Assembly: GCA_965224495.1 (NCBI GenBank)
Contig: CBDCZI010000015.1
Span: forward strand, 124,001 to 188,000
DNA from: CBDCZI01 sp965224495
GTDB lineage: Bacteria > Bacteroidota > Bacteroidia > Cytophagales > JAAEPT01
DNA: 64,000 bases
Direction of reading: 5' to 3'
Within the stretch, counting starts at the first letter, position 1, and the number at the start of each line of letters is the position of its first letter. Positions 53,978 to 62,176 of the stretch are shown piece after piece. Below the pieces are notes generated by a model. That model was given only the letters and a program-made list of their open reading frames with translations, did no database searches and was not told where the DNA came from. The position numbers and the translations under genes were made by a program.

Positions 53978-54661
53978 TTACAAATCACCCAATTGAGGAC
54001 GTAAAAGTAAATCCTCTACTACAGCGTGTTTTGACAAGTTATATGCTCCCCAAATTGCATCAGCCACATCTTCTGCTTTCATAAAGCGTTCTTCAGGAAG
54101 TGTTGTACCTTCAAAACTCGAAGTGAATGTTGCTCCTGGCAATACAGCAGTAACCTTCACTCCTTTTTCTTTCATCTCTTCACGCAATACTTTTGTCATT
54201 CCGTAAAGTGCATATTTACTAATGCAATAACTTCCTCCGTCAATGTAAGGCGTTATACTTGCTGTACTACAAATAGTGAAGATATGTCCTGCTTTTCTTT
54301 CTAAAAACATTGGTATCAGTCCTCTGGTTACTGCGTAAGCACTGTAAAGGTTGGTGTTTATCATCTGTTCCAAAACACCCTCTTCTTCATTATGTACTTG
54401 CCCTGGTATATATATTCCTGTATTGTTCACCAAGGCATCTATTCGGTTCGTTTTTTCTTTAACAAAATCAACAAACTGTTTTTGCCCACTTTTTAGACTC
54501 AAATCACAAGCTGTAAAAAGCACTTTCTCGGTATCCAATGTATGTAATGGAGCGACATCACGAGCACAAGTGATTACGGTAAAATCTTCTTTGACAAATT
54601 TCTCTACCAACGCACGACCTATCCCTTTAGAACCTCCCGTTACAACTGCAAATTTCTTCAT
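53978..54661 (-). CDS. SDR family oxidoreductase
   Basis: A 227-residue short-chain dehydrogenase. The nucleotide motif is VVTGGSKGIG (about 5-14), followed by the NNTGIY motif (about 81-86; usually NNAG) and the Ser-Tyr-Lys triad at ICSTASIT (about 129-136) and YCISKYALYG (about 145-154). PGATFT (about 180-185) is the usual loop. The ATG at 54661 gives MKKFAVVTGG; an ATG 7 codons upstream (54682) is also possible. It probably uses NADP(H). It is divergent from mlaE. Confidence 0.85.
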   Translation of the reverse strand: MKKFAVVTGGSKGIGRALVEKFVKEDFTVITCARDVAPLHTLDTEKVLFTACDLSLKSGQKQFVDFVKEKTNRIDALVNNTGIYIPGQVHNEEEGVLEQMINTNLYSAYAVTRGLIPMFLERKAGHIFTICSTASITPYIDGGSYCISKYALYGMTKVLREEMKEKGVKVTAVLPGATFTSSFEGTTLPEERFMKAEDVADAIWGAYNLSKHAVVEDLLLRPQLGDL

Positions 54662-54717
54662 TTCGTACACTTTTGAATTCATTTATACCTTATAAGCTAC
54701 TTTTATAATAAATAGCC

Positions 54718-54725
54718 TATTTTTG
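54718..54725 (+). promoter_or_regulatory. -7 element upstream of mlaE
   Basis: TATTTTTG, a perfect TAnnTTTG match, gives a leader of about 36 bases for the ATG at 54765. No clear -33 box is seen. Confidence 0.5.
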
Positions 54726-54764
54726 CTATACAAATTTAATAGAATTTGACTAATATTGTTAGAT

Positions 54765-55493
54765 ATGCGTTCATTAGGTAAATATTTTCTCTTTCTATTC
54801 AAGCTCACCCGTCATACGGAGCGTTTTAAAATATACGTGAGCCGTACTTTTGAAGAAGGTGTAAAGTTAGGTACAAGTTCGATTGTGATTGTTACTATTG
54901 TAGCTACATTTATTGGTGCTGTAACGTGTGTACAAACGGCTTTTAACTTAGTTAGTCCTTGGATTCCTAATTCTGTTATTGCTACGGTTGTTCGGGATAT
55001 GACAATTTTAGAACTTGCTCCTACTATTTTGAGTGTAGTTTTAGCAGGAAAAGTTGGTTCTAACATAGCCGGAGAGCTTGGTGCGATGCGTATTTCTGAA
55101 CAAATTGACGCTTTAGAAGTAATGGGAATTAATTCGGCTTCTTATTTAGTCTTACCAAAAATAATTGCCGCACTAATTACCTTTCCTGCCTTAGTTGTCT
55201 TGGCAGCGTTTTTAGGAATTACAGGAGGAATGATAGCAGGCGTTTGGGCAGACGTGATTACAATAGAAGATTACCGTCAAGGTTTATTGGACAGTTTCAA
55301 CTCATTCACCATTACTTTTGCAATGACAAAGGCATTTGTTTTTGCCTTCCTAATCACTTCTATTTCTGCATACAAAGGTTATTACACACATGGTGGAGCT
55401 TTAGAGGTGGGACAGTCAAGCACATCGGCAGTGACAAATAGTTGTATAGCCGTTTTATGTGCTGATTTCATTTTAGCTGATATAATGTTATGA
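54765..55493 (+). CDS. mlaE: MlaE-like lipid-transport permease
   Basis: A 242-residue permease of the MlaE family, which moves phospholipid between inner and outer membrane. Helices are about 40-60 (VIVTIVATFIGAVTCVQTAF), 85-110, 135-160 and 185-205. The conserved segment GKVGSNIAGELGAMRISEQI (about 95-114) and DALEVMGIN (about 115-123) identify the family. The ATG at 54765 is preferred to the TTG three codons upstream. It overlaps mlaF by 4 bp, so the two are coupled. Confidence 0.9.
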   Translation: MRSLGKYFLFLFKLTRHTERFKIYVSRTFEEGVKLGTSSIVIVTIVATFIGAVTCVQTAFNLVSPWIPNSVIATVVRDMTILELAPTILSVVLAGKVGSNIAGELGAMRISEQIDALEVMGINSASYLVLPKIIAALITFPALVVLAAFLGITGGMIAGVWADVITIEDYRQGLLDSFNSFTITFAMTKAFVFAFLITSISAYKGYYTHGGALEVGQSSTSAVTNSCIAVLCADFILADIML

Positions 55494-56239
55494 TTGAGGT
55501 TAAAAACATTCAAAAAGCTTTCGGTAGTAAGGAGGTACTTAAAGGTATTGACGGAATTTTTCACGAAGGAAAATGCAACCTCATCATTGGTTCGAGTGGG
55601 ACAGGTAAAAGTGTTTTACTTAAAAATATTGTTGGGCTAATTGCTCCCGACACAGGAACAGTCAAATACCACGGAAGAGATTTCCATAATAGTTCGGGGC
55701 TTGAACAAAAAGGAATCAGACAAGAAATCGGTATGCTTTTTCAAGGAAGTGCTTTATTCGATTCTCTTTCGGTGGAAGAAAATGTAATGTTTCCATTAAA
55801 CATGCTTACTAAAGGAAAAACTCCTGAAGAAAAATTAGAGCGGGTCAACTTTTGCCTTGAACGTGTTGGGTTAGCTGGTGTCAATGATAAAATGCCTTCA
55901 GAAATTAGTGGTGGCATGCAAAAGCGTGTAGGTATTGCTCGTGCGATTGTTTTAAACCCTCGCTATTTATTTGTTGATGAGCCTAACTCTGGTCTTGACC
56001 CTCAAACTGCCATCACCATTGATGAGCTGATTTTGGAAATTACCAGAGAATACAATATGACGACTGTTATCGTTACACACGATATGAACTCAGTAGTGAA
56101 TATTGGTGAAAACATTATCTTCCTTTACAAAGGAGAAAAACTTTGGGAAGGTGATCGAGAGAGTATTTGCAACGCAGACGTTCCTGCTTTAAATGCCTTT
56201 TTAGATAGTAGCCCTTTGATGAAAAAGTGGAGAGGGTAA
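55490..56239 (+). CDS. mlaF: MlaF-like ABC ATPase
   Basis: A 249-residue ABC ATPase. Walker A is GSSGTGKSVLLK (about 35-46), the Q-loop is in GMLFQGSALFDSLSVEEN (about 82-99), the signature is ISGGMQKRVGIARAI (about 137-151) and Walker B is YLFVDEPNSGLDPQT (about 157-171). The GSALFDSLSV segment is typical of MlaF. It drives the MlaE permease. An MCE-domain gene (mlaD) would be expected next, but only small unknown genes and insertion sequences follow. Confidence 0.9.
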   Translation: MIEVKNIQKAFGSKEVLKGIDGIFHEGKCNLIIGSSGTGKSVLLKNIVGLIAPDTGTVKYHGRDFHNSSGLEQKGIRQEIGMLFQGSALFDSLSVEENVMFPLNMLTKGKTPEEKLERVNFCLERVGLAGVNDKMPSEISGGMQKRVGIARAIVLNPRYLFVDEPNSGLDPQTAITIDELILEITREYNMTTVIVTHDMNSVVNIGENIIFLYKGEKLWEGDRESICNADVPALNAFLDSSPLMKKWRG

Positions 56240-56339
56240 GTCACTATTATACCGTTGTAGCCAATTGAAATAAACACTAAAATATACAAGTAGAATTTTA
56301 GTTTTCAGCAATGGAAACGAGTACTTAGGTAATTACTAT

Positions 56340-56525
56340 GTGGGAATGACGTATGACTTGCCCGAAAAAATTATGAATAACCAAATTATACTTATGCATT
56401 CTGAAAGTGATGACTGTGCTAAAAAAGTGATTACTCGTTTAACTTTTGAGAACGGTATTCCAGAGCAATTCTTTTTAGAGTGTAAAAATGGATATGGTGA
56501 CATTTACTCATTTGATAAAAAATGA
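56340..56525 (+). CDS. Unknown small protein, 5' end unclear
   Basis: A frame of 61 codons with a GTG start, but the same frame is open from about 56274 without ATG, and the sequence before the GTG (VFSNGNEYLGNYY) looks coding. It may therefore be a 5'-truncated or frameshifted gene. The product is acidic with paired Cys in SDDCAKKV and LECKNGYG. I recognise no family. It overlaps the next gene by 4 bp. Confidence 0.35.
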   Translation: MGMTYDLPEKIMNNQIILMHSESDDCAKKVITRLTFENGIPEQFFLECKNGYGDIYSFDKK

Positions 56526-56794
56526 AATTTGTAATTATTCCATATATCGCATTAGGATTTGTATTGTCAGTTATTATTGGAATTGAATACAATTTCAAAG
56601 GGGAAGAGATGATGCCGACATATTGGGGAAGTCCTTTTGTTTATAAACAAGAATCTCTTGGCAGTTCGCTTGAACGTTACTACAGTATTTCAGGATTAAT
56701 TTTAAATGTCATCATCTGGAGTATTGTTCTATTCTTTATTGACCAAAGAATTAAAAGAATAAATTTGATAAAAAAGTTGGCTGTGTTCCACTAA
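56522..56794 (+). CDS. Small two-helix membrane protein cut by an insertion sequence
   Basis: A 90-residue protein with helices at about 3-22 (FVIIPYIALGFVLSVIIG) and 57-74 (GLILNVIIWSIVLFF), and a basic tail. Its last residues (KLAVFH) are encoded by the inverted repeat of the IS1595-family element, so the native end is lost or nearly so. It overlaps the upstream frame by 4 bp. I recognise no family. Confidence 0.45.
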   Translation: MKFVIIPYIALGFVLSVIIGIEYNFKGEEMMPTYWGSPFVYKQESLGSSLERYYSISGLILNVIIWSIVLFFIDQRIKRINLIKKLAVFH

Positions 56795-56862
56795 AAAGTT
56801 GGTAAATCAAGCACGAACTTTTCGTTTTGAGTGTTTTATAAATAGAACCAACTATTTATGCT

Positions 56863-57102
56863 ATGCTTTTCAAAAATATATTTACTCGCTTAAGTCAGTT
56901 ACCAACTGATGAAAAAGAAATTCTTGTAGAGAAATTGAAGTTTCAAATTTTAGAGAACAAGAATACTTACCAATCAAAAACAGAAGAATATAAACGAGAT
57001 TGCTGTCCAAAATGCGGGTCGCATCACTTTATTAAATATGGTTTTAATAAATCATTAGAACTGTTCTTAACCGATTTAAAAGTTGGACTAGTTTTCAGTT
57101 GA
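56863..57102 (+). pseudogene. IS1595-family transposase, N-terminal fragment
   Basis: 79 residues, of which about 1-66 are native. The zinc-ribbon half CCPKCGSHHFIKYGFNK (about 46-62) is that of IS1595-family transposases. The frame then runs into the inverted repeat of the IS3 element and stops. The second Cys pair (QRYQCKKQTC) is found after the insertion. Confidence 0.8.
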
Positions 57103-57115
57103 AAATTAGATAGAA

Positions 57116-57466
57116 ATGATAGAAGGATTAATAGCAAATGCACGAGTTACTGCTGGAGGAAGAAAGTTTTATACTTCAGAACAAAAATCATATATTGTGT
57201 CAGAATGGGAATCATCAGGATTAACCTGTCCTGAGTTCTGTAGAAGATATGGATTTATTGCCAGTCAAATTTATAAATGGAGGAATGACGCTAAAAGAGG
57301 TGCTGTTATGGGAATTAAAAACAAGGGTGAGTTACACTCTAAAATTGAGTTAGATGTTTTAAAGAGAGAAAACGAAGAGCTAAAAAAGGCTTTAGGTGAA
57401 TCTGCTTTTCACATCACTATTCTAAAAAAAAAGTTAGAACTGGACAGACTAAAAAACAAGAAGTAG
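57116..57466 (+). CDS. IS3-family OrfA
   Basis: A 116-residue protein with an N-terminal helix-turn-helix (FYTSEQKSYIVSEWESSG, about 18-35, then FCRRYGFIASQIYKWR) and a C-terminal leucine-zipper-like coil (about 70-115, LKRENEELKKALGESAFHI). Near its 3' end is an A9 run (57424-57432). From there the -1 frame remains open through to orfB, the usual programmed frameshift of IS3 elements that makes the fused OrfAB transposase. Confidence 0.88.
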   Translation: MIEGLIANARVTAGGRKFYTSEQKSYIVSEWESSGLTCPEFCRRYGFIASQIYKWRNDAKRGAVMGIKNKGELHSKIELDVLKRENEELKKALGESAFHITILKKKLELDRLKNKK

Positions 57467-57504
57467 AATCTTTTGCTACCGAGTTTGACACTACTTTAAA
57501 TAAG

Positions 57505-58311
57505 ATGATAGAAATACTAGGGTTACCACGTTCGACTGTTTTTTACAAAAAAAAGTCTTATCCGAAAAGGAAAAGAACTCAACGTAAAGTTGTTTCTGAT
57601 AAGCTTAAAAAAGCGGTGTTAGAAATAGTTAAAAAGAAAGCTACTTACGGAGTACCACGAGTTCTAGCGATTTTAAAGCGTGATTATGGTATCTATGAAA
57701 CAAAATATCTAGTTCATCGATTTATGAAAGAAGAGGGGTTGCTTATTAAAAAGAACAGAACACGAGGTAGTAATAGAGCGCATACAGGAAAGGTTTCTGT
57801 TGAAAAATCTAACACTCGTTGGGCAAGTGATATTACTTCCATAAAATGTTGGAACGGTGAGAAGTTACGAGTAGCAATTGTAATTGATTGTTGTGACCGT
57901 TCAATTATATCCTGGAAAGCAGGTGCTCACATGCAGGCTTGTGATATTGAATTGATGGTTCAAGAAGCATTGTTTAATCGATTTGGAGAGAGTTTACCTG
58001 AGAGAGATAAATTGGAACTCCTTCATGATAATGGACCTGAATACATAGAGAAAGGTTTGAGAAAACAATTAAATAAATGGGGACTAAAGGATTGTAATAC
58101 CCCTACATATTCTCCACAATCAAATGGAATTTGTGAGTCGTTTAACGGCACCTTTAAAAGAGATTACGTTTATGAAAATTGCTTAGATACACCAAAAATT
58201 GTAATGGATAAATTACATGAATGGTTTGAGGATTATAATAATTATGCTCCACACTCAGCTTTAAATATGAAAACACCACAAGAATTGTATAACTTTGAAA
58301 TAGCTGCTTAA
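57505..58311 (+). CDS. IS3-family OrfB (rve integrase)
   Basis: A 268-residue DDE integrase. A helix-turn-helix_21-type segment (KKATYGVPRVLAILKRDYG, about 48-66) precedes the catalytic core with RWASDITSIKCWNGEKL (first Asp, about 105-121), LLHDNGPEYIEKG (second Asp, about 170-182) and SPQSNGICESFNGTFKRDY (Glu, about 203-221). Length is full. It is probably made as an OrfAB fusion by -1 slippage at the A9 run; the ATG at 57505 may be only internal. Confidence 0.92.
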   Translation: MIEILGLPRSTVFYKKKSYPKRKRTQRKVVSDKLKKAVLEIVKKKATYGVPRVLAILKRDYGIYETKYLVHRFMKEEGLLIKKNRTRGSNRAHTGKVSVEKSNTRWASDITSIKCWNGEKLRVAIVIDCCDRSIISWKAGAHMQACDIELMVQEALFNRFGESLPERDKLELLHDNGPEYIEKGLRKQLNKWGLKDCNTPTYSPQSNGICESFNGTFKRDYVYENCLDTPKIVMDKLHEWFEDYNNYAPHSALNMKTPQELYNFEIAA

Positions 58312-58332
58312 CTAGTCCAACTTTTTATCGGT

Positions 58333-59170
58333 AAGAGCAGAACAGCGTTACCAATGTAAAAAACAGACATGTAAAACCATTTTTTCGGACTCCACTGGTT
58401 CAGCTATTCATCGTTTACAGTTGAAAGATAAATGGTATGAGTACGTTGATACGATGTTTAATGGTGATTTTTATTCCACAAGAGAAATGGGGAAGAGAAT
58501 AAATGTTTGTCATAAAACAGCTTTCTTTTGGCGACATAAAATACTATTTGCAATAGCTAAAAAGGCAACAAAGTTATTTGGTATTGTGGAAATTGATGAT
58601 TTACATTACAGCTTTAATCAAAAAGGAAGAAAAAACTTAAGTTCCTCTAAAAAGAGAGGACGACAAAACAATAAACAAGGTGATAATTCTGAATCGGTCA
58701 AGGTATTAGCAACAGCAGATAGAGAAGGTGACCTGATTTTAGATGTTGTTAGAATTGGTCGACTAAAGGCTTCTGATGTTAAAAAATCAATTGGTGGAAT
58801 CATAAATAAAGAGACAAATATTTTAACTTCAGATAAACACCCATCATTAAAGGCTTTTGCCAAGGCTTTTAGAATTCAGCACGAGACATTTTTAGCAAAA
58901 TACCATTCGAGAGCTAAAATATATCATGTCAACACTATTAATGAAAAAGCTGGTAGATTAAAAACATTGGTCAATAGAGGGTTTAAAGGTGTTGCAACAA
59001 AGTATTTACACAATTATTGTAATTGGTTTACTCTAATTGAGTCTTTAAAACAAAGTTCAATTGATTTCTTTGATGAATCATTTCATAGCCATACTTCCTG
59101 GAGTGATTTTATGAAAAGAGAGGTGAATTATCAAATTTACCTAACTAATTATTCTAATTTGAAAGATTGA
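58333..59170 (+). pseudogene. IS1595-family transposase, C-terminal fragment
   Basis: After the IS3 end the frame continues as RAEQRYQCKKQTC (second Cys pair of the zinc ribbon), followed by KTIFSDSTGSAIH and the DDE-type domain. Catalytic residues are probably in VEIDDLHYSF (about 58593), ILTSDKHPSLKAF (about 58820) and the following HHETFLAKYHSRAKIYHVN-like region. The stop is at 59170. The total length with the N-terminal part is normal, so only the IS3 insertion inactivates it. Confidence 0.75.
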
Positions 59171-59272
59171 AAATTTATAGGCTATTTTACCAACTTTTAA
59201 ATGGAACACAGCCAACAAGTCTTAATCCACTTACTATCTTCCTTTCTTTGGTCTGTATGTTTACAAATAGCA

Positions 59273-59315
59273 AAACACCTTACCTCCTTGATTTTCAAAG
59301 AACATAAGGTGTTTC
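59273..59315. terminator. Hairpin behind the molybdenum cluster
   Basis: AAACACCTTA pairs with TAAGGTGTTT, and the loop has an inner CTTGA/TCAAAG pairing. It lies 25 bp after the moaCB stop. No long T-run. Confidence 0.45.
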
Positions 59316-59339
59316 ACTACAAAAAAATCTATTTTCAAT

Positions 59340-60260
59340 CTATTTTAATTCCTCGTGTTCTGCACCTTTAAAAATTCTAAAAACGTGTAAACAAGCAGGA
59401 AAGATAGCATCCATAGATTCTTTAGCACCACTAGTAGAGCCAGGCAACGCCATAACAACCGTCTGGTCTTTCGTACCAACTACACTTCTCGACAGCATCG
59501 AATAAGGTGTACGGTCTTGTCCATAAGCACGAATAGCTTCCTCCATCCCTGGTATGCGCTTATCCAAAATAGGTACTAACGCTTCTGGAGAAGTGTCTCG
59601 TGGCGATAAACCTGTTCCTCCCGTAAAAATAATTAAATCGTAATTTTCTTTACAAAACTGCTCCGTTTTTTCACGAACTAAATCAATCTCATCTGGAATT
59701 ATTAGATACTCGCCAACTTCTACCTCGTAAGACTTCAATTTATCAACGATAACCAGACCTGCTTTATCTTGTTTTTTTCCTGCCGAAATACTATCCGAAC
59801 AAACAACAACAACGGCTTTCAAATCTTTTCTAAACTTGTCTTTAAAATCCGATTTACCACCACGCTTTTTGACCAACCGTACATTATTAATTTCGATACC
59901 TTTATCGATAGGTTTGAGCATATCGTACATTGTCAAAGCAATTACCGATGCTCCATGCATCGCCTCCACCTCTACTCCCGTTTTATAAATCGTCTTTACA
60001 GTAATTAAAATCTTGATATTTAAACCCTCGATTTCATATTCTACTCCTGTAAACTCCACAGGCAACGGGTGGCAATCTGGAATAACGTCAGAGGTACGTT
60101 TGACACCAAAAAGTCCTGCCGTTTTTGCCATTTCCAATACGTCACCTTTAGGTACAGTCTTGTTATTTATCGCATCAATCGTTTCTTGCTTACTTACCGT
60201 AACCGTCGCTTCAGCTATTGCTGTTCGCAACGAGTTAGATTTGTGTGTAATATCAACCAT
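59340..60260 (-). CDS. moaCB: Bifunctional MoaC/MoaB molybdopterin biosynthesis protein
   Basis: A 306-residue fusion. Residues about 1-150 are MoaC, which with MoaA converts GTP to cyclic pyranopterin phosphate. The motifs SDVIPDCHPLP (about 57-67) and TGVEVEAMHGASVIALTMYDM (about 93-113) contain the active-site residues. Residues about 155-306 are MoaB/MogA-like, with VVVVCSDSISAGKKQDKAG (about 150-168) and FTGGTGLSPRDTSPEA (about 214-229), and adenylate molybdopterin before metal insertion. MoaC-MoaB fusions are found in Bacteroidota. It is the last gene of the molybdenum cluster. Confidence 0.92.
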   Translation of the reverse strand: MVDITHKSNSLRTAIAEATVTVSKQETIDAINNKTVPKGDVLEMAKTAGLFGVKRTSDVIPDCHPLPVEFTGVEYEIEGLNIKILITVKTIYKTGVEVEAMHGASVIALTMYDMLKPIDKGIEINNVRLVKKRGGKSDFKDKFRKDLKAVVVVCSDSISAGKKQDKAGLVIVDKLKSYEVEVGEYLIIPDEIDLVREKTEQFCKENYDLIIFTGGTGLSPRDTSPEALVPILDKRIPGMEEAIRAYGQDRTPYSMLSRSVVGTKDQTVVMALPGSTSGAKESMDAIFPACLHVFRIFKGAEHEELK

Positions 60261-60266
60261 TTCCTC

Positions 60267-60698
60267 TTATTTATTTTCTTTCCAAACGTAACTATCGTCT
60301 TCAAAAAGCTCTTTCCCGAATACAGGAACCTTGTTTTTGATATTTTCTACAATTTCTTCACAAGCCTCAAACGCTTGCTTTCTATGGCGTGAAGAAACGA
60401 AAACAAACAAACAAATTTCTCCTGCTTTTACCACGCCCTTGCTATGGTAAATATGCATACAAGTCAAATCTTTGTACTTAGAAAAAGCTTCTTCCCTGAT
60501 TTCGTGAAAGGCTTGATTTGCCATTTCTTCATAACAAGAATACTCAATCGCCTTAACTTCTTTTCCCTCTATTTCGTCGGATCTTACCTGCCCAAGAAAA
60601 ATATCGTGTGCGCCTATTATCGTTTTTGTTTGGTGTTTTGCTATCGAATTTGCTATAAACTCTGGTGCTATCGGACCTTCTACAAATACTTGTTTCAT
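60267..60698 (-). CDS. moaE: Molybdopterin synthase large subunit MoaE
   Basis: A 143-residue MoaE protein that with MoaD adds two sulfurs to cyclic pyranopterin. Family motifs are GQVRSDEIEGKEVKAIEYSCY (about 36-56), IYHSKGVVKAGEICLFVFVSS (about 85-105) and SRHRKQAFEACEEIVENIK (about 105-123), with the catalytic Lys residues in KVPVFGKELFEDDSYVWKEN at the end. It lies 6 bp ahead of moaCB and about 60 bp after moaD. Confidence 0.92.
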   Translation of the reverse strand: MKQVFVEGPIAPEFIANSIAKHQTKTIIGAHDIFLGQVRSDEIEGKEVKAIEYSCYEEMANQAFHEIREEAFSKYKDLTCMHIYHSKGVVKAGEICLFVFVSSRHRKQAFEACEEIVENIKNKVPVFGKELFEDDSYVWKENK

Positions 60699-60761
60699 AT
60701 TTTTTTTATTTAGCTATATTCCCTTTTTCTAAATCACTTTTCTCTTCTCGTAAAAGAAGAT

Positions 60762-61001
60762 TTACCCTCCTGCAAATGGTGGTAACAGTGCTATTTCAGC
60801 GTTATTTTCAATGATTAGCTTATCAGTTGCCAAAGCTTGGTTATGTGCTAATCTGTACTTACTATTCCCCAAAGTAGGGTATTTATTTTCCAACAAATGA
60901 TACAATTCGTTTACCTCAACCCCCTCATTTATCTCTAATTGTTCGTGGCTCACTCCTGTTTTGTCAGCCAACATTCCGAAGTATTTTATTTGAATTTTCA
61001 T
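60762..61001 (-). CDS. moaD: Molybdopterin synthase sulfur carrier MoaD
   Basis: A 79-residue ubiquitin-like sulfur carrier. The fold begins MKIQIKYFGMLADKTGV and ends with ALLPPFAGG, with the terminal Gly-Gly that is thiocarboxylated by MoeB and pairs with MoaE. It starts 2 bp after modC-mobA. MoeB is not found in the window. Confidence 0.92.
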   Translation of the reverse strand: MKIQIKYFGMLADKTGVSHEQLEINEGVEVNELYHLLENKYPTLGNSKYRLAHNQALATDKLIIENNAEIALLPPFAGG

Positions 61002-61003
61002 CG

Positions 61004-62176
61004 TTACTTAATCGTTTTAAATTCTTCTGGTGTGTTAAAATTTTGTAACTCTTCTGTTTCCTTTATTTCTAAAAAATCTATTTGATTGGTCGTTAATAGA
61101 TTTTGCATTTTTAGGTCGCTTGTAACTATTCTATTTAAGATTTCTTTATACATATCTTTATGGTAAACAGCGATTAAAGGGTGTACTTTTTCTGCTGATT
61201 TAACCCAAACACTTCGCTTTGTTTTGATAGACTTTTGAATTAAATTCTTCAACAATTCTTCACTTACCAAAGGGCTATCACAACTGACCACCAAATAATA
61301 ATCGGCTTGTTGCTTAGACATTACCGCCTCCAAACCTCCTAAAGCACCTCTTTCAAGGTAATTATCAGTAACAAGTACACGATTAAACTGCTCGTATGTT
61401 GCCAAGTTGGCACTTATCACCACTTTTTCACTTGTTACTTTTTCTATTTTATCAATGAGTATCTCTGTGAAATTTCGGTTATCTAGTTTTAAAAACCCTT
61501 TATCAGTTCCCATTCGTGTACTCTTCCCTCCTGCCAAAACAACACCTTGAACTGTTGGCTTTTCGTTAGGCGATATACCTAGGCATATCGTTTTATCGGT
61601 TATTTTTCGCACCAACTCTTCGTCGTGACTAACTAAAACAATTGTACAACCGTGATTTTTGTGGTAGGTTGTTAATAATTGAGCAACAGTTTGTTTCAAT
61701 TCTTTATCTAAAGCCGAAAAGGGTTCGTCTAACAACAAATAATCAGCTTTCGAAAGTAAAGCACGAGCAATAGCTACACGCTGTTTTTCTCCACCTGACA
61801 ATTGTTTAGGGTATTTAGTAATCGCTATATTCAGCTTTTTTATTAAGTATTCCTTAAACTCATCTCCACTAAAGCCTGAAGAAAAATCTAAATTTTCTTC
61901 TACTGATAAATGAGGAAATAAAGTGTCTTCTTGAAAAACAAAAGCAATTTTTCGTTTTTGTGGTTTGACTATTATTTTTTCATCCTTACTCCATAATTTT
62001 TCATCAACTACAAGATTGCCTTTACCAAGACTTTCCAGTCCTGCCAAAACACGTAACAAGGTAGTTTTCCCCACTCCAGATGGTCCTGTTACTCCCAAAA
62101 AAGCACCTTTTTCTACCTTTAAATCAAAGATTATATCTTGAGAACCTAACGTTTTATGGTAGTTTATATTTATCAT
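61004..62176 (-). CDS. modC-mobA: Fusion of molybdate ABC ATPase (ModC) and MobA nucleotidyltransferase
   Basis: A 390-residue two-domain protein. Residues about 1-205 are an ABC ATPase of ModC type: Walker A GPSGVGKTTLLR (about 30-41), Q-loop FVFQEDTLFPHLS (about 78-90), signature LSGGEKQRVAIARAL (about 122-136) and Walker B YLLLDEPFSALD (about 142-153). Residues about 208-390 are MobA, which links GMP (or a related nucleotide) to molybdopterin: VVLAGGKSTRMGTDKGF (about 211-227) and VVSCDSPLVS (about 296-305; Asp). The usual ModC C-terminal TOBE domain is missing and MobA takes its place. It overlaps modB by 4 bp. Confidence 0.9.
   Translation of the reverse strand: MININYHKTLGSQDIIFDLKVEKGAFLGVTGPSGVGKTTLLRVLAGLESLGKGNLVVDEKLWSKDEKIIVKPQKRKIAFVFQEDTLFPHLSVEENLDFSSGFSGDEFKEYLIKKLNIAITKYPKQLSGGEKQRVAIARALLSKADYLLLDEPFSALDKELKQTVAQLLTTYHKNHGCTIVLVSHDEELVRKITDKTICLGISPNEKPTVQGVVLAGGKSTRMGTDKGFLKLDNRNFTEILIDKIEKVTSEKVVISANLATYEQFNRVLVTDNYLERGALGGLEAVMSKQQADYYLVVSCDSPLVSEELLKNLIQKSIKTKRSVWVKSAEKVHPLIAVYHKDMYKEILNRIVTSDLKMQNLLTTNQIDFLEIKETEELQNFNTPEEFKTIK

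Larger units (their letters stand above)
57070..58332 (+). mobile_element. IS3-family insertion sequence inside the IS1595 element
   Basis: About 1.26 kb, with inverted ends containing ACCGAT and AAAAGTTGGACTAG on the left (57070-57091) and the same elements inverted on the right (58311-58332). It lies between the halves of the IS1595 transposase zinc ribbon. The exact ends and the target duplication are not certain. Confidence 0.75.
56779..59213 (+). mobile_element. IS1595-family element, interrupted by an IS3-family element
   Basis: Inverted ends: left GGCTGTGTTCCACTAAAAAG (56779), right inverted GGCTGTGTTCCATTTAAAAG (59213). Outside these, AAAAAGTT on the left and AACAAGTC on the right match in 6 of 8 bases and may be a decayed 8-bp target duplication. 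The transposase gene runs from 56863 to 59170 but is cut by the IS3-family element at about 57070-58332. A solo copy of the right end exists at 7201-7228. Confidence 0.75.
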
